A DNA stretch of 64,000 bases from Pseudomonas fulva. Its GTDB lineage: Bacteria > Pseudomonadota > Gammaproteobacteria > Pseudomonadales > Pseudomonadaceae. Of this stretch, positions 42,510 to 54,234 are shown one piece after another. The DNA is taken from NCBI RefSeq assembly GCF_015680705.1, contig NZ_JADNYP010000009.1, positions 124,001 to 188,000 of the forward strand, read 5' to 3'. Numbering within the stretch: the stretch's first letter is position 1; each line of letters begins with the position of its first letter. Position numbers and translations under genes: made by a program. The notes beneath the pieces were generated by a model that saw only the letters and a list, made by a program, of their open reading frames with translations, had not been told where the DNA came from and did not search any database.

Positions 42510-42525
42510 CTGTACATGCATACAG
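42510..42525. promoter_or_regulatory. Candidate LexA (SOS) box upstream of topB
   Basis: CTGTACATGCATACAG matches the gamma-proteobacterial LexA consensus CTGT-N8-ACAG exactly at both ends with an AT-containing centre (ACATGCAT). It is 74 bases before the topB start codon. A weaker CTGTACAG lies near 42569-42576. Confidence 0.55.
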
Positions 42526-42598
42526 ATAAAGCTTGCCTCCTCCCCACGCATTGCGCATGCTACCGAGCCTGTACAGAAGCTTCGGAACTTCCGCGCCC

Positions 42599-44566
<1,968 letters not shown>

Positions 44567-44690
44567 GGCGTGACGCAGCCCAGCGTGGGGCCTCGGCCTT
44601 AGGCCCGAGCTGGAAACGACCGACCTGGCTTGGGTACCATGGGGCTCTTTCCACGCGGCCTCTGCCGCGCCTTCTCGAAAAGCGAACCCC

Positions 44691-45470
44691 ATGCCCTTCG
44701 AACTCACCGTAGAACCCCTGACCTTGCTGATCCTGGCCGGTGTCGCCTTCCTTGCCGGCTTCATCGATGCCATCGCCGGTGGCGGTGGACTGCTCACCGT
44801 ACCGGCACTGCTCACGGCTGGCATGCCCCCACACCTGGTGCTGGGCACCAACAAGCTCAGTTCCACCTTCGGCTCGGCCACGGCCAGCCTTGCCTACTAT
44901 CGGCGCAAGCTCTTTCATCCAGCGCAATGGCAGCTAGGATTGTGGGGCACGCTGGTGGGCGCGCTGCTGGGCGCATTGATCGCCCATTACCTGCCCGCCG
45001 AATGGCTGAACAAGATGTTGCCGGTGGTGGTCTTCGCCTGCGGCCTGTACCTGCTGTTCGGCGGCACGCCCAAGGCCCCGCTGGACGCCAACGCTGCGAT
45101 CAAGCGCCGCTGGCAACTGCCACAGGGCCTGACCCTCGGCTTCTATGACGGGGTTGCCGGCCCCGGCACTGGCGCGTTCTGGACCGTCAGCACGCTGTTG
45201 CTCTACCCCATCGACCTGGTCCGGGCCAGCGGCGTGGCGCGCAGCATGAATTTCGTCAGCAATGCCGCTGCGCTGTCGGTGTTCGTCTTTTCCGGCCAAG
45301 TCGACTGGCTGGTCGGCCTGGCCATGGGCCTGTCGGTCATGGCCGGGGCCTTCTTCGGCGCGCGCACGGCCATCAGTGGCGGCAGCAAGTTCATCCGCCC
45401 CGTGTTCATCGCCGTGGTGCTGGCCTTGACCGTGCGCCTAGCTTGGCAGCACTGGTTCGGGCAGGCCTAG
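44691..45470 (+). CDS. TSUP-family membrane permease (YfcA-like)
   Basis: A 259-residue protein with about eight helices, of the TauE/SafE (TSUP) family. The signature [19 protein letters not shown] followed by [22 protein letters not shown] is that of the YfcA branch. The substrate is probably a sulfur-containing or carboxylate anion but cannot be named. The 3' end overlaps the convergent nudC gene by 33 bases. Between topB and this gene are 124 bases without clear promoter. Confidence 0.87.
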   Translation: MPFELTVEPLTLLILAGVAFLAGFIDAIAGGGGLLTVPALLTAGMPPHLVLGTNKLSSTFGSATASLAYYRRKLFHPAQWQLGLWGTLVGALLGALIAHYLPAEWLNKMLPVVVFACGLYLLFGGTPKAPLDANAAIKRRWQLPQGLTLGFYDGVAGPGTGAFWTVSTLLLYPIDLVRASGVARSMNFVSNAAALSVFVFSGQVDWLVGLAMGLSVMAGAFFGARTAISGGSKFIRPVFIAVVLALTVRLAWQHWFGQA

Positions 45471-46268
45471 ACGTCGCGCCACGTACAAGTCGATCAGGTA
45501 GCGGGCGATCGAGCGGCTGGCCGGCAGCGGCGGCAGGCGCCTGATGTCGAACCAGCGCGCGTCCTCGATTTCATCGGCCTGCATGACGATCTCGCCACCG
45601 GCATATTCGGCGTGGAAACCCAGCATCATCGAATGCGGGAACGGCCAGCACTGGCTGCCGATGTACTGAATGTCACGCACCTGCACGGCCACTTCTTCGC
45701 GAACCTCGCGCACCAGGCACTGCTCGGCCGATTCGCCAGGTTCGGCGAAGCCTGCCAGGGTGCTGTAGACCCCGGCGACGAAGCGGGGCGAACGCGCCAG
45801 CAGCACCTCGTCGCCGCGCGTGACCAGCACGATCATGCTCGGCGAGATGCGCGGATAGCTGCGCAGGTCGCAGGTCTGGCAGTGCATGGCGCGCTCCCAG
45901 CGGATCTGGCTCATCGGCTGGCCACAGCGGCCGCAGAAACGATGCTCGCGGGCCCAGGTAGCGATCTGCGCGGCATAGCCGAGCATCTGGTAGGTCAGCG
46001 GGTCGCCCTCTAGCATGAACGTGCGCAAGCCGCGCCAGCCGTGACCGTGCGGAGCCGCGGTGTTGCGCACTTCGAGCAGGAACACCGGCTGTTCGTCGAA
46101 ATGGCCGAGACCGTGCTCGCACACCAGGTCCAGGCCTTGGGCCTTCGCCCAGTCGCGCGCGAACAGCGCTCCCTGGTCGCCACACAGGAAGCCTTCGGGG
46201 CCATGGACGATGGCCAGCCCCGCGGGCAGTTGGGGGTCGAGTACTGCGGTGCTCCAGCGTGCCGACAT
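45438..46268 (-). CDS. nudC: NADH pyrophosphatase NudC (NAD-cap decapping)
   Basis: A 276-residue Nudix hydrolase. A four-Cys zinc site (CGRCGQP and the following CQTC) precedes the Nudix box [21 protein letters not shown]. The NudC-specific motif is SQCWPFPHS (usually SQPWPFPxS). It cleaves NADH and removes NAD caps from RNA. The 3' end overlaps the convergent TSUP gene by 33 bases. The crotonase gene upstream is 35 bases away and may share the transcript. Confidence 0.93.
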   Translation of the reverse strand: MSARWSTAVLDPQLPAGLAIVHGPEGFLCGDQGALFARDWAKAQGLDLVCEHGLGHFDEQPVFLLEVRNTAAPHGHGWRGLRTFMLEGDPLTYQMLGYAAQIATWAREHRFCGRCGQPMSQIRWERAMHCQTCDLRSYPRISPSMIVLVTRGDEVLLARSPRFVAGVYSTLAGFAEPGESAEQCLVREVREEVAVQVRDIQYIGSQCWPFPHSMMLGFHAEYAGGEIVMQADEIEDARWFDIRRLPPLPASRSIARYLIDLYVARRLGLPEPVLPS

Positions 46269-46303
46269 CTTGGTTTTCCCTCCAGGCGTGGCCGCCAGGG
46301 AAG

Positions 46304-47116
46304 TCAGTCGGCGAACACGGGTTTCTGTTTGCTCATGTGCGCAGCGATCGCCAGGCGCAGGTCTTGCGATTGCAACATGGCGGCGTTCCAGGTGGCAACG
46401 TAGTCCAGACCATCGTCGACCCCATGATCGCGCATGTAATGAAGCATGCGCTTGGTGCCGGCAACGGCCAGGGGCGATTTCTCGGCGATCTGCGCGGCCA
46501 GCGCCAGCACACCGTCGAGCAGTTGCGCTGGCGTCTCGTAGACGCGGTTGACCAGGCCGATGCGCTGGGCTTCCTCACCGAGCACCTCGCGCCCGGTATA
46601 GGCCAGTTCGCGCAGCATGCCGTCGCCGATGATACGTGGCAAACGTTGCAAGGTGCCGACATCGGCGGCCATGCCCATGTCGACCTCCCTGATCGAGAAG
46701 CGTGCATCACGGCTGCAATAGCGCATGTCGCAGGCCGATACCAGGTCGATGGCGCCACCGATGCAGTGCCCCTGGATGGCCGCCAGCACCGGTTTGCGGC
46801 AATCGTCGACCGCGTTGAACGACGCCTGCAGACGCAGGATGTCACGCCGCAGCAGGCGTGCGTTGCGACCGACATCGGGGCCGAGCTGTCCGGCGAGCGC
46901 GGCCAGCAGTTGCAGGTCGATGCCGGCCGAGAAATGCTTTCCGGCGCCGCTGAGCACCACCACACGCACGGCGTCGGTATCGTCGATCCAACGGAAGATC
47001 TCGACGATCTCCTCCCAGAAGGCCGCATTCATCGCGTTGGCCTTCTCGGCGCGATCGATACGCACATGTGCGACCTGCCCGTTGAGTTCGACCTGGAATG
47101 CACTGTATTGGGCCAT
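46304..47116 (-). CDS. Enoyl-CoA hydratase/isomerase family (dienoyl-CoA isomerase-like)
   Basis: A 270-residue crotonase-fold protein. The oxyanion-hole motifs [10 protein letters not shown] and [20 protein letters not shown] are intact. Acidic residues in the [18 protein letters not shown] stretch resemble those of delta-3,5-delta-2,4-dienoyl-CoA isomerase (ECH1) more than classical hydratase. It probably acts in fatty-acid oxidation. It is leftward, 35 bases upstream of nudC, with the c-di-GMP gene 84 bases further upstream. The exact reaction needs a biochemical test. Confidence 0.85.
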   Translation of the reverse strand: MAQYSAFQVELNGQVAHVRIDRAEKANAMNAAFWEEIVEIFRWIDDTDAVRVVVLSGAGKHFSAGIDLQLLAALAGQLGPDVGRNARLLRRDILRLQASFNAVDDCRKPVLAAIQGHCIGGAIDLVSACDMRYCSRDARFSIREVDMGMAADVGTLQRLPRIIGDGMLRELAYTGREVLGEEAQRIGLVNRVYETPAQLLDGVLALAAQIAEKSPLAVAGTKRMLHYMRDHGVDDGLDYVATWNAAMLQSQDLRLAIAAHMSKQKPVFAD

Positions 47117-47200
47117 GCGGTTGCTCCTGCGACAATGGACTGCGCCAGACTATAGCCCAGCTGCCGGGCCGCACATTGGCCAAATGCCGGACTGCAGCCG

Positions 47201-49309
47201 CTAGCGCGCCTGGGTCAGGTGAATGGGCACGCGCGTCTGGCGCTGCGCGGCAGGTACCGGACGGCCGAACAGGTAGCCTTGCAGATGAGTGCAACCTTCG
47301 GCGGACAAGCGTGCCATCTGCTCACCCGACTCGACCCCCTCGGCCGTGGTCTTGATCAACAGGCTGTTGCTCAGCCCGGTAATGGCGCGGATGATCGACA
47401 GCGCTTCGCGGCTTTCGCCCATCTCGTGGACGAACGACTTGTCGATCTTGATGCGATCGAAGGGAAACGAGCGCAGATAGCCGAGCGACGAGTAGCCCGT
47501 GCCGAAATCATCCAGGGAAATCGCCACGCCCAGGGTCTTGAGCGCGCGCAAGGTGCGGATGTTCTCCTCGCTGTTGTCGAGCAGCACCGACTCGGTGATT
47601 TCCAGCTCCAGGCGTGCCGGAGCCAGGCCCGAATCCAGCAGCGCCAGGGTGACGTCCTCGATCAGCTGGCCACTCTTGAACTGCTTGGGCGACAGGTTCA
47701 CCGCCACGCTCCGTGCATCTTGCCAGCTGGCCGCCTCCTGACAGGCCAGGTTGAGCACGCGCCGCCCCACCTCATGGATCAGCCCGGATTCCTCGGCCAC
47801 CGGGATGAAGTCCATGGGCATGATCATCCCTTTGCCGGGATGCTCCCAGCGCACCAGCGCCTCGTAACCGGTGATGGCTTGGCCTTTGTGGTCGACGATC
47901 GGCTGGTAATGCAGCTGCAACTGGCCCAGGTGCAGGGCCGCGCGCAAGTCGGTCTCCACCAGGCGTCGCTTGCGGGCAGCCACGTCGAGCTCGACGTGGA
48001 ATGCCTCATGGCGGTTGCGGCCGTTGCGCTTGGCCTGGTAGAGCGCCATGTCGGCATAGCCGAGCAACTGCTCGGCCTGGCGATGGTCGTCGGGCGCTAT
48101 CGCCAGGCCGATGCTCAGCCCGACCGAAAACTGCTGCCCCTCGATATGGAACGCTGGGCCGACGGCCTCGATCAGCCGCCGGGCCGTGGCATGCGCCGCC
48201 TCCCGACAGTCCAGGTTGGCGAGCACGATGGCGAACTCGTCGCCGCCCAGGCGCGCCAGGGTGTCGTCGTCGCGCAGTTCGCGCCTTAGCCGACCACTCA
48301 ATGCACGCAGCAGCTTGTCGCCGAACGCATGCCCCAGGGCATCGTTGATGTTCTTGAAATTGTCCAGATCCAGGCACAGCGCCGCAGTCAGCCGGCCACT
48401 CTGCTCGCCCTGCTTGAGCGCCTGACGCAGCCGTTCCTGGAACAAGGTACGGTTGGGCAGCCCGGTCAAGGCATCGTGATGGGCCATGTGATGGATCCGC
48501 GCGTGGGCCGCCAGTTCCTCGGTGACATCCTCGGCCACGAACAGCACATAGCTGTCCTGCCCCGGACTGTCCTCGCAGCGCAAGGTACGGCTGCGCAAGG
48601 TACGGCAACCCTGGCGGGTCTGTACCTGGCACTCGGCGACCTGAGCCTGGGTCCGCTCGGCGCCACGCTCGAACTGTTGCCGCAGGTAGCGCGCCACGCC
48701 CGCCGAGACGGTATGCTCGGGCAGTTGCCCGACCATGCCGGCGGCATGCTCGCAAAACAACTGCTCGGCCTGCTGGTTGGCCAGCAGGATGCGCTGGCTG
48801 CGCACATCCTGCACCACCACGCTGGCCGGTATATGGGCGATCACCGAGTCGAGAAAGCGCGACAAGGCATGCATTTCCTGGCTATAGCGCTCGGCCAGCT
48901 CCTTGGCCGCGAGCAGTTCCAGGTCGTGCCGACGGCGCTCGCTGATATCGCGAGTGACCTTGGCGAAGCCGATCAGTTGGCCGGCTTCGTCGTGCACCGC
49001 ATCGATCACCACATGGGCCCAGAAGGCCGAACCATCCTTGCGATAGCGCCAGCCCTCTTCCTCGAAACGTCCTTCCCGGCGCGCCACCTCGATGTTGCGC
49101 TGGGGAACCCCAGCCATCCGCTCCGCTTGGCCATGGAACACCGAATAGTGCTGGCCGACGATGTCTTGCGCGGTGTATCCCTTGGCCCGCTCGGCCCCGA
49201 GGTTCCAGTTGGCCACTATCCCTTCAGGCGTCAGCATGTAGATGGCATAGTCGACCACGCTCTGGACCAGCAGGCGGTACATCACATCGGAATAGGCAAC
49301 AGACAGCAT
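47201..49309 (-). CDS. PAS-GGDEF-EAL c-di-GMP enzyme, cytosolic
   Basis: A 702-residue protein without membrane helices. An N-terminal PAS domain (10-130; GYTAQDIVGQHYSVFH, EEEGWRYRKDGSAFWAHV) is followed by a second PAS-like domain (~145-265), a GGDEF domain with intact GGDEF and I-site RDDD, and an EAL domain with EALVRW, AVNLSP, LEITESV, DDFGTGYSSL, KIDK and AEGVES. Both activities are possible. It sits between the crotonase gene and the GH15 gene, 100 bases from the latter. The signal is unknown. Confidence 0.92.
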   Translation of the reverse strand: MLSVAYSDVMYRLLVQSVVDYAIYMLTPEGIVANWNLGAERAKGYTAQDIVGQHYSVFHGQAERMAGVPQRNIEVARREGRFEEEGWRYRKDGSAFWAHVVIDAVHDEAGQLIGFAKVTRDISERRRHDLELLAAKELAERYSQEMHALSRFLDSVIAHIPASVVVQDVRSQRILLANQQAEQLFCEHAAGMVGQLPEHTVSAGVARYLRQQFERGAERTQAQVAECQVQTRQGCRTLRSRTLRCEDSPGQDSYVLFVAEDVTEELAAHARIHHMAHHDALTGLPNRTLFQERLRQALKQGEQSGRLTAALCLDLDNFKNINDALGHAFGDKLLRALSGRLRRELRDDDTLARLGGDEFAIVLANLDCREAAHATARRLIEAVGPAFHIEGQQFSVGLSIGLAIAPDDHRQAEQLLGYADMALYQAKRNGRNRHEAFHVELDVAARKRRLVETDLRAALHLGQLQLHYQPIVDHKGQAITGYEALVRWEHPGKGMIMPMDFIPVAEESGLIHEVGRRVLNLACQEAASWQDARSVAVNLSPKQFKSGQLIEDVTLALLDSGLAPARLELEITESVLLDNSEENIRTLRALKTLGVAISLDDFGTGYSSLGYLRSFPFDRIKIDKSFVHEMGESREALSIIRAITGLSNSLLIKTTAEGVESGEQMARLSAEGCTHLQGYLFGRPVPAAQRQTRVPIHLTQAR

Positions 49310-49409
49310 GGCAAGCGACCTCGAGTGCGCGACGGGCCGGGCTGCGCCAGGCGGGGCAACCCATGCAGGCTACCTTAGCACCACCCGATAATGGCATAAA
49401 GCCACGCAC

Positions 49410-51254
49410 TCAGCGGCCCGTGGCTGCCTCGCCTACCGGCACCGCCGCTTGCCTGGCGGTTTCGCCTCTGGCCCGGTCCCTGGCCGGACACTGGGTACGG
49501 TGCAGGTTCAGTGCCGTGTTGACGATGCCGATATGACTGAACGCCTGGGGAAAATTGCCGAGCATGCGCCAGCCTGCCGGGTCGTACTGTTCGGCCAGTA
49601 GCCCGACATCGTTGCACAAGCCGGTCAGACGCTCGTAGAGCGCCAGCGCTTCTTGCTGGCGCCCCAGCAGCACATAGACGTCGGCCAGCCAGAACGAGCA
49701 GACCAGGAACGTCCCTTCGCCCGGCGACAGGCCGTCGCAACTGCTGCCGCTGTCGTAGCGATACACGAACCCGTTGTGCAGCAGCCGTTTCTCGATCTGC
49801 GCCAAGGTTTCCAGGAAGCGCGGATCCTCGGCCGGCAGAAAGCCGGTCAGGGCGATCTGCAGCAGGCTGGCATCCATTTCGTTCGAGCCATAGGACTGGA
49901 CGAAATGCCGACGCTGTGGATCGAGCCCCTGTTCACAGACCTCACGATGGATCTGCTCGGCCACCTGTCGGTAGTGCAGGCTGCGCTCACGGTCTTGGTC
50001 GTTGAGCTCGGCCAGGCTGGCGGCTCGGTCGAAGGCCACCCAGGCCATGACCTTGGAATGCACGAAGTGCCGCGAGCCACCGCGCACCTCCCAGATACCT
50101 TCGTCCGGCTGCTGCCAGATGCGCTCCAGGTACGGCATGATCAGCCGGGCAAGCGCGGCACTGCGTGGGTGCGGTGGCAACCCGCCCTTGATCGCCTGGC
50201 TCATGGCATCGGCCACTTCACCATAGATGTCCAGCTGGTGCTGCTGCGCCGCGCCGTTGCCGACCCGCACCGGCCGCGAGTGTTCGAACCCGGCCAGCCA
50301 GGGCAACTCATGCTCCGGCAAGTCCCGTTCGCCGGACAGGCCATACATGATCTGCATCTGCTCGGGATTGCCGGCGATCGAGCGCAGCAGCCATTCACGC
50401 CAGGCCTGGGCTTCCTCGAAGTAGCCCAGGTTCATGAATGCCAACAAGGTCATGGTGGCGTCGCGCAGCCAGCAGTAGCGGTAATCCCAGTTGCGCTGGC
50501 CGCCGATCCATTCCGGCAGCGAGGTGGTCGCTGCCGCGACGATCCCACCGGTGGGCGCATAGGTCAGCGCCTTGAGCGTCAGTAGCGAGCGACGAACCAG
50601 CGGCGTCCATTGGCCAACCTCCGGGCAGCGCGCGGCGAACGCGCGCCACTGCTCGACACTGTGCCGCACCGCCTGGTCGACATCGAAAGGCGGCGTCGGT
50701 GGCAGGTGCGACAGCTGGTGGGTCAGGCTGAACACATGGCGCTCGCCAGGCCGGACGCGAAAGCGACAGACACTGTGATGGTCCATGCCATGGGTCTCGA
50801 CGGTACTGCGCAACAGCAGGCGGTCAGGCCCGGCCACCGCGCTGATGGTCAGCGGGTCGAGCTTTTCCACCCAGGGCACGCTGCGGCCATAATCGAAGCG
50901 CAGCACCAGGTCCATTTCGAAGCACACCTCGCCAGCCAGGCCTTCGACGATCCGCACCACGGTATTGTGTTCGCCCATGGGCATGCAGTCGCTCACCCGT
51001 GCCTGGCCATTGGCGGTCAGGTAGGTGGTCTGCAGCATCAGGGTGTCATCCAGGTAGGCCCGGCTGACGTCTTCCAGCGGTTCGCTCGGCGCGATGCGCC
51101 ACCGACCGTTTTCCTCGTTGCCCAGCAAGGCAGCGAATACGGCCGGCGCATCGAAGCGCGGCAGACACAGCCAGTCGAGCGAACCGTCGCGGCTGACCAG
51201 CGCGGCACTACGGCAGTTGCCCAGCAAGGCATAGTCTTCGATCATTGCAGGCAT
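49410..51254 (-). CDS. Glycoside hydrolase family 15 protein
   Basis: A 614-residue protein of the glucoamylase/trehalase-like GH15 family, starting MPAMIEDYALLGNCRSAALVSRDGSLDWLCLPRFD, with the catalytic (alpha/alpha)6 barrel beginning at GIVAAATTSLPEWIGGQRNWDYRYCWLRDA. Glu513 of GEGTF is the likely general base. It should hydrolyse alpha-glucosidic bonds of glycogen fragments, trehalose or similar. It is 17 bases downstream of zwf. The start at 51254 follows TGGAG; no signal peptide is seen, so it is cytosolic. The sugar substrate is uncertain. Confidence 0.88.
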   Translation of the reverse strand: MPAMIEDYALLGNCRSAALVSRDGSLDWLCLPRFDAPAVFAALLGNEENGRWRIAPSEPLEDVSRAYLDDTLMLQTTYLTANGQARVSDCMPMGEHNTVVRIVEGLAGEVCFEMDLVLRFDYGRSVPWVEKLDPLTISAVAGPDRLLLRSTVETHGMDHHSVCRFRVRPGERHVFSLTHQLSHLPPTPPFDVDQAVRHSVEQWRAFAARCPEVGQWTPLVRRSLLTLKALTYAPTGGIVAAATTSLPEWIGGQRNWDYRYCWLRDATMTLLAFMNLGYFEEAQAWREWLLRSIAGNPEQMQIMYGLSGERDLPEHELPWLAGFEHSRPVRVGNGAAQQHQLDIYGEVADAMSQAIKGGLPPHPRSAALARLIMPYLERIWQQPDEGIWEVRGGSRHFVHSKVMAWVAFDRAASLAELNDQDRERSLHYRQVAEQIHREVCEQGLDPQRRHFVQSYGSNEMDASLLQIALTGFLPAEDPRFLETLAQIEKRLLHNGFVYRYDSGSSCDGLSPGEGTFLVCSFWLADVYVLLGRQQEALALYERLTGLCNDVGLLAEQYDPAGWRMLGNFPQAFSHIGIVNTALNLHRTQCPARDRARGETARQAAVPVGEAATGR

Positions 51255-51271
51255 GTGTTCTCCAGTACCGC

Positions 51272-52777
51272 TCAACCCAGCGAGTGCCATTCACGCTTGT
51301 CACGAGCCAGCAGCTCATCGCCAGCCTGTGGACCATCCTTGCCGGCCGGGTATTCATGCACCTCGCCGCCACAGGCCCAGGCATCGAGGAACGGCTGCAC
51401 CGCACGCCAGCCGTTCTCGATGTTGTCGGCCCGCTGGAACAAGGTCTGGTCGCCGGTCAGGCAGTCGTAGATCAGCGTCTCGTAGCCGGTGGCCGGGGTC
51501 ATCTGGAAGAAGTCCTTGTAGGCGAAACCCAGTTCGACATTCTCCATGACCAGCTCCGGCCCCGGCCGCTTGGCCTGCAGGTCGAACCACATGCCTTCGT
51601 TCGGCTGGATCTGGATCTTCAGGTAGTTGGGCTTGGGTCGCTCGGCTTCCGACTCACGGAACTGCGCATAGGGCGCCGGCTTGAAACAGATGGCGATCTC
51701 GGTGTCGCGCACGCTCATGCGCTTGCCAGTACGCAGATAGAACGGCACGCCGACCCAGCGCCAGTTGTCGATCATCACCTTGAGCGCCACATAGGTTTCG
51801 GTCTGGCTGTCAGCGGCGACGTTGGGCTCTTGCCGGTAACCAGCCAGACGCTTGCGGCCCTGCTTGCCCGCCACGTACTGGCCACGCACCGAGTTCTTCA
51901 AGGCCATCTTGGTGGACCAGGGCCGGATCGCGCCGATCACCTTGGCCTTCTCGCTGCGCACGGCATCGGCGGCGAAGGCCGCGGGCGGCTCCATGGCGAC
52001 CATGGCCAGCAGCTGGAACAGGTGGTTGGGGACCATGTCACGCAAGGCGCCGGTGCCGTCGTAGAAACCGCCGCGGGTTTCGACACCGACCGTCTCGGCG
52101 GCCGTGATCTGCACATGATCGATGTAGTGGTTGTTCCAGAAAGACTCGAACAGACCGTTGGAAAAACGGCTGACCAGGATGTTCTGCACGGTCTCCTTGC
52201 CCAGGTAGTGGTCGATCCGGTAGATCTGCCGCTCGCTCATCACCTTCAGCAAGCAGGCATTGAGTGCCTCGGCGCTGGCCAGGTCGGTACCGAAGGGCTT
52301 TTCCACCACCAGGCGGCGAAAGCCACCTTGGCTTTCATCGAGCAGCCCAGCCTCACCCAGACGCCGTGCCACCTCGGGAAAAAAGCGCGGCGCGGTGGCC
52401 AGGTAGAAGATCGCGTTGCCGTGACTGGTCTTGCTCACCCGCGCGGCGATCGCGGCATAGGTGGCCGGATCGAGAAAATCCCCTGTCAGGTAGTCCAGGC
52501 GTTTGGCCAGGCGCGCCCAGACCTTGTCGTCGAGTTGCCGATCGGCTCCTTCGCCGCCCTGCTCGCGCTGGCGCATGAAGGCGTGCAGGCGATCGGCGAA
52601 AGCCTGGGCGCTGGCGGCATTGTGATCGACCCCGATGATTCGCAGGTTGCGGTCGAGCAAGCCATCCCGGCTTAGATTGTACAGTGCCGGCATCAGCAGG
52701 CGCTTGACCAGGTCCCCGTTGGCACCGAACAGGAACAGCGTGCAGGGGGGCGCGGCGGGAATGGAGTTGTTCTTCAT
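51272..52777 (-). CDS. zwf: Glucose-6-phosphate 1-dehydrogenase
   Basis: A 501-residue enzyme. The coenzyme-binding motif is [19 protein letters not shown], where the family more often has [15 protein letters not shown] at 187-195 includes the catalytic His. It oxidises glucose 6-phosphate to 6-phosphogluconolactone. It overlaps the gnd stop by four bases and is followed by GH15 17 bases later. The isoform resembles the gnd-linked Zwf of Pseudomonas rather than the edd/pgl-linked one. Confidence 0.94.
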   Translation of the reverse strand: MKNNSIPAAPPCTLFLFGANGDLVKRLLMPALYNLSRDGLLDRNLRIIGVDHNAASAQAFADRLHAFMRQREQGGEGADRQLDDKVWARLAKRLDYLTGDFLDPATYAAIAARVSKTSHGNAIFYLATAPRFFPEVARRLGEAGLLDESQGGFRRLVVEKPFGTDLASAEALNACLLKVMSERQIYRIDHYLGKETVQNILVSRFSNGLFESFWNNHYIDHVQITAAETVGVETRGGFYDGTGALRDMVPNHLFQLLAMVAMEPPAAFAADAVRSEKAKVIGAIRPWSTKMALKNSVRGQYVAGKQGRKRLAGYRQEPNVAADSQTETYVALKVMIDNWRWVGVPFYLRTGKRMSVRDTEIAICFKPAPYAQFRESEAERPKPNYLKIQIQPNEGMWFDLQAKRPGPELVMENVELGFAYKDFFQMTPATGYETLIYDCLTGDQTLFQRADNIENGWRAVQPFLDAWACGGEVHEYPAGKDGPQAGDELLARDKREWHSLG

Positions 52778-53754
52778 TCAGGCTTCTCGACATGACCACC
52801 GAAACCCAGGCGCATGGCCGACAGCAGCTTGTCGCCGTAGGTGCCCTGCTGCTGGCGCGAGCGGAAGCGCGCGAACAGCGCGCTGGACAACACCGGTACC
52901 GGTACGGCCTGCTCCACCGCCGCCTCGATGGTCCAGCGCCCTTCGCCGCTATCGGCGACCGAGCCACTGAAGGCCGCCAGCTGCGGGTCTGCCGTCAGGG
53001 CATCGGCAGTCAGGTCGAGCAGCCAGGACGTCACCACGCTGCCGCGCCGCCAGACTTCGGCGATCTCCCCCAGGTCCAGCTCGAAACGCTCATCGGCCGG
53101 CAGCTGCTCGCTGCCCTTGCTGCGCAGCAGGTCGAAGCCTTCGGCGTAGGCTTGCATCAAGCCATATTCGATACCGTTGTGAACCATCTTCACATAATGA
53201 CCAGCGCCAGGCGGTCCGGCATGGATGTAGCCCTGCTCGGCGCGGCCCGGTTCGCCATCGCGGCCGCGCGTGCGGGCGATGCTGCCGACCCCCGGCGCCA
53301 GCGCCGCGAACAGCGGTTCGAGGCGCTGGAACACATCCTTCTGACCGCCGATCATCATGCAATAGCCGCGCTCCAGTCCCCAGACCCCGCCGGAAGTGCC
53401 TACGTCCAGGTAATGCAGGCCGTGCTCGCTCAACGCCTTGGCCCGGCGCACATCGTCCTTGTAGAAGGTATTGCCGCCATCGATGATCGCATCGCCAGGC
53501 TCGAGCAACAGGGCCAGCCGGGCAATGGTCTGCTCCGTGGGCTGTCCAGCCGGCAGCATGACCCACACCGCTCGCGGCGCCTGCAGGCCGTGAACCAGCG
53601 CCTCCAGGTCGTCGGCGCCGATGGCGCCCTCGCCTGCCAAGGTTGCGATGACATCGCGATTGCGGTCATGCACCACGACCTGATGCCCGGCGCGCATCAG
53701 CCGCCTTGCGATGTTGCCGCCCATGCGGCCAAGCCCGACGATTCCCAATTGCAT
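52774..53754 (-). CDS. gnd: 6-phosphogluconate dehydrogenase (short form)
   Basis: A 326-residue enzyme of the short, GntZ-like 6PGDH type. It begins [24 protein letters not shown], has [20 protein letters not shown] and the catalytic [19 protein letters not shown]. It decarboxylates 6-phosphogluconate to ribulose 5-phosphate; short-form members often prefer NAD+. AAGGAG 9 bases before ATG 53754 supports the start. It is the first gene of the gnd-zwf-GH15 operon, divergent from glgA. Confidence 0.93.
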   Translation of the reverse strand: MQLGIVGLGRMGGNIARRLMRAGHQVVVHDRNRDVIATLAGEGAIGADDLEALVHGLQAPRAVWVMLPAGQPTEQTIARLALLLEPGDAIIDGGNTFYKDDVRRAKALSEHGLHYLDVGTSGGVWGLERGYCMMIGGQKDVFQRLEPLFAALAPGVGSIARTRGRDGEPGRAEQGYIHAGPPGAGHYVKMVHNGIEYGLMQAYAEGFDLLRSKGSEQLPADERFELDLGEIAEVWRRGSVVTSWLLDLTADALTADPQLAAFSGSVADSGEGRWTIEAAVEQAVPVPVLSSALFARFRSRQQQGTYGDKLLSAMRLGFGGHVEKPE

Positions 53755-53906
53755 GTGCCGATGCTCCTTCTTGATCGGTGACGGGGCGAATCCGTTTCAG
53801 ATTAGTCCAGCGCACGGTCCGAGGGTTCGGTGCAGGTGCGGTCGGCGTGCCGCGATGGGCCGCAACGCAGCCGGTCCAGCCAATGGATTGAGCGTCCATA
53901 ACGAAA

Positions 53907-53922
53907 GTGACCAGCGGGTCAC
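53907..53922. promoter_or_regulatory. Candidate operator palindrome, gnd/glgA region
   Basis: GTGACC (53907-53912) and GGTCAC (53917-53922) are perfect inverted arms around AGCG. It lies upstream of the gnd-zwf operon, between divergent carbohydrate operons, consistent with a dimeric repressor or activator site. The regulator cannot be named; the sequence does not resemble a known HexR site. Confidence 0.35.
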
Positions 53923-53995
53923 ATTTTTATCTCCTTCTCTCCTACACTCAGGAAGCTGCCCTTGGACCACCTGGAAGATGCGTCAAAAACAAGTC

Positions 53996-54024
53996 GAACT
54001 TTCCAGATCGGCGACGGGTCATCA
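53996..54024 (+). promoter_or_regulatory. Candidate AlgU (sigma-22) promoter of the glgA operon
   Basis: GAACTT (53996-54001) is an exact -35 consensus, with 17 bases to TCATCA (54019-54024) whose TC matches the -10 TCTGA. It would give a 200-base leader before glgA. Osmotic and envelope-stress control would suit a trehalose operon. Confidence 0.4.
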
Positions 54025-54196
54025 ATTAAGCAGGCGACGATAGGCGGATTCACCCCGCCCGGCCTGCCCACCCCTAGCCAGATCACTCCCCTTGCGGCAG
54101 GAGCGCCGTGACGTGGAGTACCTGCATGCATTACCCCGGGGCATGGATCGCAATACGCAAGTACGAATTAGAGAGACCAACGCTTGAGATAACACT

Positions 54197-54215
54197 ACGG
54201 GTGCCGGGCACCCGT
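54197..54215 (+). promoter_or_regulatory. Hairpin beside the glgA ribosome-binding site
   Basis: ACGGGTGC (54197-54204) pairs perfectly with GCACCCGT (54208-54215) with a 3-base loop. It ends 8 bases before the GGAGAG ribosome site, without a T tract, so a role in leader structure rather than termination is possible. Confidence 0.3.
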
Positions 54216-54234
54216 CAAAGGGACGGAGAGAAGT

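Larger units (their letters stand above)
53755..54234. other. Divergent intergenic region between gnd and glgA
   Basis: A 480-base regulatory region with no supportable gene. It contains a perfect 6-bp palindrome, an AlgU-like promoter, a TACACT -10-like element (53942-53947) and a hairpin next to the glgA ribosome site. Confidence 0.6.
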
